Assembly: GCA_002305755.1 (NCBI GenBank)
Contig: DBQV01000016.1
Coordinates: 9,809 to 54,025, forward strand
Direction: 5' to 3'
DNA from: Christensenella sp. UBA1385
GTDB taxonomy: Bacteria; Bacillota; Clostridia; Christensenellales; Aristaeellaceae
Length of the DNA stretch: 44,217 nt
Part shown: positions 41,889-44,217 of the stretch, in pieces
How the letters are laid out: each line of letters opens with the position of its first letter
Numbering within the stretch: position 1 is the first letter of the stretch
Made by a program: the position numbers and the translations under genes
Notes under the pieces: model-generated
Seen by the model: only the letters and a program-made list of their open reading frames with translations
Databases searched by the model: none
Told to the model about the DNA's origin: nothing

Positions 41889-41931
41889 ATACTAAAGCCC
41901 ATGTCGACAGGGGCGACATGGATTTTAGTAT
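41889..41931. other. Interrupted palindrome between nagA and the tRNA-Thr remnant
   Basis: ATACTAAA (41889-41896) and CCATGTCG (41899-41906) pair with CGACATGG (41914-41921) and TTTAGTAT (41924-41931), separated by a 2-base mismatch on each side and a 7-base loop. No T run. It may be a regulatory dyad for nagA or a leftover of chromosomal sequence by the attachment site. Confidence 0.5.
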
Positions 41932-41960
41932 TACATCATGCAAAATATAAGCCGCTGAAC

Positions 41961-41993
41961 AAAAAAGAAAAGCCTCAAAAAGTGAGACTTTTC
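41961..41993 (-). terminator. Terminator of the former tRNA-Thr gene
   Basis: Read on the minus strand: GAAAAGTCTCA, short loop, TGAGGCTTTTC, then six T (41966-41961), starting 3 bases after the tRNA 3' end. It is the normal terminator of a tRNA gene and shows that this side is the original chromosomal flank. Confidence 0.85.
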
Positions 41994-41995
41994 AA

Positions 41996-42040
41996 TGGAG
42001 CTGATGCCCGGATTCGAACCGGGGACCTCATCCTTACCAA
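41996..42040 (-). pseudogene. 3' half of tRNA-Thr(GGT), likely attachment site
   Basis: Minus strand from 42040 to 41996: TTGGTAA anticodon loop (anticodon GGT, Thr), GGATG stem strand, variable loop, T arm CCCGGTTCGAATCCGGG, acceptor strand CATCAGC, discriminator T and encoded CCA. The 5' half is absent: upstream of the loop the sequence no longer pairs with GGATG. Truncation inside the anticodon loop, with 3' end and terminator kept, is the usual footprint of integrase recombination (attR type). Not functional as a tRNA. Confidence 0.88.
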
Positions 42041-42041
42041 T

Positions 42042-42389
42042 GAGGCGAACCGGATATTTATTCTCAAGGGTGAACTGACGCTGAATACTTACTTCGATCC
42101 AGACATCATTACTCACATCAATGGCGTGTTTGCAACTTTGACGGAACTCGGTGTTGGACCGGAAGATGGTTTTACCATCAGCGATGATACTGAGGCATGG
42201 ACCGATTTCATCAGCAGCGATAAACTTTTGAAGCTGGTTCCGACTTACGTCTACCTCAAGGTCCGCCTTGCATTTGATCCGCCCGCTACAACTGCTGTTC
42301 TTGAATCTTTTGACCGGCAGGCCAAAGAGTGTGAATGGAGAATCAATGTCGTAGCTGAACGAGAGTCGTGGGGTTTGGATTCTGATTAA
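42042..42389 (+). pseudogene. 3' part of a phage structural protein gene
   Basis: About 115 residues read in frame from the attachment site to the stop: NRIFILKGELTLNTYFDPD, then LVPTYVYLKVRLAFDPPATT and ECEWRINVVAERESW. The last two pieces resemble a small protein found among head/tail genes of Firmicute siphophages. There is no start codon with a ribosome binding site, and the frame upstream is the antisense of the tRNA, so the 5' end is missing. Base composition is lower in GC than the flanking chromosome. Confidence 0.6.
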
Positions 42390-42460
42390 CTTTTGCAGGC
42401 TTTAAATAGTACAATTTTTGTGCTATGCTGCCTTTATGAACTTTGGAAGGAGATGATTCG

Positions 42461-42886
42461 ATGAAGAGATTCATCATTGTATTGTTGGCCATTCTGGTCG
42501 TTCCAGGTTCAGCTTTGGCTGAGGAGATCAGTTTTGAAGGACTGAGTTTGAGTGAGCTGCTTTCACTTCATGAAAAGCTCGATGTCACGATCCAGGAACA
42601 GTTTGAGTGCAGTCTTGACACATCATGCATATACCAGGGTGTTTATGTCGTCGGTGAAGACATTAAAGCTGGTGACTATCTGCTTACATCCGCCAGCAAA
42701 ATCTACTTTATGTGCCATTTATATGAAGATATGGCTCATAAGGAAGCGCATGACGGCGGACAGCATGAGACATTGCTTCAGATCGGCGATACTTTGTCTC
42801 TCAAACTGGAAGATGGCATGGTTCTGGTAGTCGATCAGGGCTCTGTTCATATCAAAATGATTGAGAAGCAAGAATGGGCTCCGTAA
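42461..42886 (+). CDS. Small secreted protein in prophage remnant
   Basis: A 141-residue protein with a signal peptide (MKRFIIVLLAILVVPGSALAEE) and a compact domain containing GVYVVGEDIKAGDYLLTSA and GDTLSLKLEDGMVLVVDQGSVHI. The VGEDIxAGxYxL pattern recurs in many uncharacterised extracytoplasmic proteins of Firmicutes. Two cysteines in ECSLDTSC could form a disulphide. AAGGAG lies 8 bases before ATG 42461 and a clear terminator follows, so the gene appears intact. It lies between phage gene fragments and may be a phage-carried extra gene (moron). Function unknown. Confidence 0.75.
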   Translation: MKRFIIVLLAILVVPGSALAEEISFEGLSLSELLSLHEKLDVTIQEQFECSLDTSCIYQGVYVVGEDIKAGDYLLTSASKIYFMCHLYEDMAHKEAHDGGQHETLLQIGDTLSLKLEDGMVLVVDQGSVHIKMIEKQEWAP

Positions 42887-42905
42887 TACACATCTAATCC
42901 GATTC

Positions 42906-42941
42906 AGACCGATTTGCTGTAAAAAGCGGATCGGTCTTTTT
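42906..42941 (+). terminator. Terminator after the secreted-protein gene
   Basis: AGACCGAT (42906-42913) pairs perfectly with ATCGGTCT (42930-42937), T run 42936-42941. Confidence 0.85.
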
Positions 42942-42968
42942 ATATGCTTAAAAAAAGGAGTGCTTTCT

Positions 42969-43208
42969 ATGGCCGAAGAGATTTGGCATCACGGTATTAA
43001 GGGCCAGAAATGGGGCGTTCGGCATACTCCGGAGCAGTTTGGTCACAAAACTCATAGCAATAAGGCTGCCAAAAAGGATAACTCCTATGAGGATTACAAG
43101 AAAGCTCATGACTCGAAAAGTGTAAAGAGTATGAGCGATGCTGGCCTCCTTTGCCAACAACTTCAAGACCTTCTCAAATGGTATTGTAAACGCTTCTCAG
43201 GCAGCTAA
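42969..43208 (+). pseudogene. 5' fragment of a phage HHGIKGQKWGVR-type protein
   Basis: The first 58 residues (MAEEIWHHGIKGQKWGVRHT to KSVKSMSDA) match a conserved phage family with the string HHGIKGQKWGVR, which lies among capsid/portal genes. In intact relatives SMSDA is followed by ELR and a helical tail; here the frame departs at about 43143 into an out-of-frame reading of the tape-measure gene and stops at 43208. AAAGGAG lies 8 bases before ATG 42969. Confidence 0.75.
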
Positions 43209-44103
43209 AGACTTCTCCTTCGTACAAATCGTTGTAACAGCATTCTCTTCGTTGGCTACCAGTGTGAAAAATGACAACGTCGATATGAAGAAGATCGAAT
43301 CTGTAGCCACGACAATGGGAACAACTTTCGTGACCGCTATGGCTACAGCTATTACCGATGGTGGTGAACGGGTTGGAATCTCAGCTTCAAGCGCGTCTTC
43401 TGATGGCACGACTGCTGCGAAAGAAACCTATACCGTTTGGTATTCCACTGGTAAAAATCTGGGACAAGGTTTGGCAAATGGTATTGCCGCGATGGCGAGC
43501 ACTGTGAAAAGAGCCGCCATCAATGCAGCATCTGGCGCAACTAGAGCGATTCAGATTACCTGGTCCGTCCATTCTCCTTCAAGGGTTGCCTATGGGCTTG
43601 GTATGAATTTTGATCTGGGTATAGCCAATGGTCTCGACCGTTATTCCAGAGTCGTCAGCCAGAGCGCTGAGGGTGTTGGCGAAAATGCAGTGGATTCTGC
43701 TAAAACTATGCTTCGCGGTGTAGATGGAAGCGTGTTCGACTACATTGATCCGAACCCAACGATTCGCCCTGTGTTGGATCTGAGTAACGTGCAGGCTGGC
43801 GCCAGTATGATCGGCGGAATGTTGAATTCTGATCAGATCATGAACAGCGGTCTGTTCCAGGGCATTAACTTCAACAGAGGTATAAATTCTTTGAACTTTG
43901 ATGGCGCTCGTATTGCCGGTGGTCTGAACAATAAGGATGTCGTGTCCGAATTGCAGTCTCTGGCGGAGCGTTTCGCTGATCTGAGTGAAGCCGTGACCAA
44001 CATGCAGATCGTACTGGATTCTGGCGAACTCGTTGGCGCAACGTCCGGCAAGATGGACAATGCGCTTGGTCTTAATGCAATGAGGAAAGGCAGAGGTAAC
44101 TGA
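43138..44103 (+). pseudogene. C-terminal part of a phage tail tape measure protein
   Basis: About 320 residues, Ala/Ser/Gly-rich and helical, with WSVHSPSRVAYGLGMNFDLG (tape measure S-P-S-x-V/x motif), YIDPNPTIRPVLDLSNVQ and a basic end NALGLNAMRKGRGN. Full tape measure proteins are usually 700-1500 residues, so most of the N-terminal part is gone. The apparent ATG 43138 overlaps the end of the preceding capsid-type fragment in another frame and has no ribosome binding site, so this is a deletion product. Confidence 0.8.
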
Positions 44104-44180
44104 CTTCGTTAAAGTTTGTAATATTCGTTCGCCTCCTGTAAAGTTAATATTTTTGTAACAACTTATAACAGAAATTTAAT

Positions 44181-44210
44181 TTACGGGGGGGGAGAGGTAT
44201 ATGGTATAAT
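44181..44210 (+). promoter_or_regulatory. Possible promoter at the window's right edge
   Basis: TATAAT at 44205-44210 with a weak TTACGG (44181-44186) 18 bases upstream. The spacer contains a run of eight G (44185-44192). It would read out of the window; what it serves is not visible. Bases 44104-44180 show no gene. Confidence 0.45.
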
Positions 44211-44217
44211 GCACAAA

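Noticed and set aside
41901..42041. Start of a longer gene running from ATG 41901 into the phage fragment
   Set aside because: The first 47 codons lie within a palindrome, a tRNA terminator and the antisense of the tRNA half, so they are not real coding sequence.

Overview
The window reads as a piece of chromosome from a fairly high-GC (high fifties to about 60 % by eye) low-rank-unknown member of the Firmicutes, most likely class Clostridia, perhaps an uncultured gut lineage. The evidence is the ribosomal order rpsM-rpsK-rpsD-rpoA-rplQ, a nadD-yqeK-rsfS cluster, a SAM-I (S-box) riboswitch before metK, a tyrosine T-box before an aminotransferase-tyrS operon, a BadF-type sugar kinase next to nagZ and murQ, and strong AGGAGG ribosome binding sites with sigma-A-like promoters. 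No rRNA, CRISPR array or complete mobile element was seen.

Layout. 1-3150: end of the ribosomal protein/RNA polymerase alpha operon, closed by a strong terminator. 3310-6856: a fused NadD-YqeK protein, RsfS, a cysteine-less ArsC/Spx-like protein, and a long membrane-anchored coiled-coil protein ending in a cytochrome b5-like domain. 7137-11886: a self-contained four-gene cassette for UDP-uronic acids whose first gene fuses an XRE-type DNA-binding domain to a UDP-sugar 6-dehydrogenase, followed by a GHMP kinase resembling galacturonokinase, a sugar nucleotidyltransferase and a UDP-glucuronate 4-epimerase. 12213-15393: DeoD, TcdA, a CxxC ArsC-like protein and an MFS permease. 15397-18766 (minus): a MurQ-NagZ-MurK peptidoglycan recycling operon.

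18825-19819 is a decayed stretch: the C-terminal part of a YcaQ-like protein, then the first half of a response regulator joined directly to the last 70 residues of a sugar ABC permease, a deletion scar. Beside it stand a GH31 glycosidase and a complete galactose-type ABC importer (mglB-mglA-mglC, 21559-25327). An IS110-type transposase fragment lies before riboswitch-controlled metK (26390-27568). The minus strand then carries a branched-chain amino acid importer (livJ-livH-livMG-livF) in which permease LivM and ATPase LivG form one protein.

32520-40514 holds an RluA-type pseudouridine synthase, a Cof-type HAD phosphatase, the T-box-controlled aminotransferase-tyrS-yigZ operon, a SAM methyltransferase overlapping a SpoIID/LytB-SH3 protein, and an Hsp20. 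nagA follows (40655-41815). The right end is the edge of a decayed prophage: the 3' half of tRNA-Thr(GGT) with its own terminator marks an attachment site (41961-42040), followed by fragments of phage structural genes, two of which are fused by an internal deletion, up to the end of the window.

The best candidates for something new are the HTH-dehydrogenase fusion with its UDP-uronate cassette, the LivM-LivG fusion, and the 46-residue-repeat coiled coil with a cytochrome b5-like head. All functional statements rest on motif recognition by reading; no database search was run.
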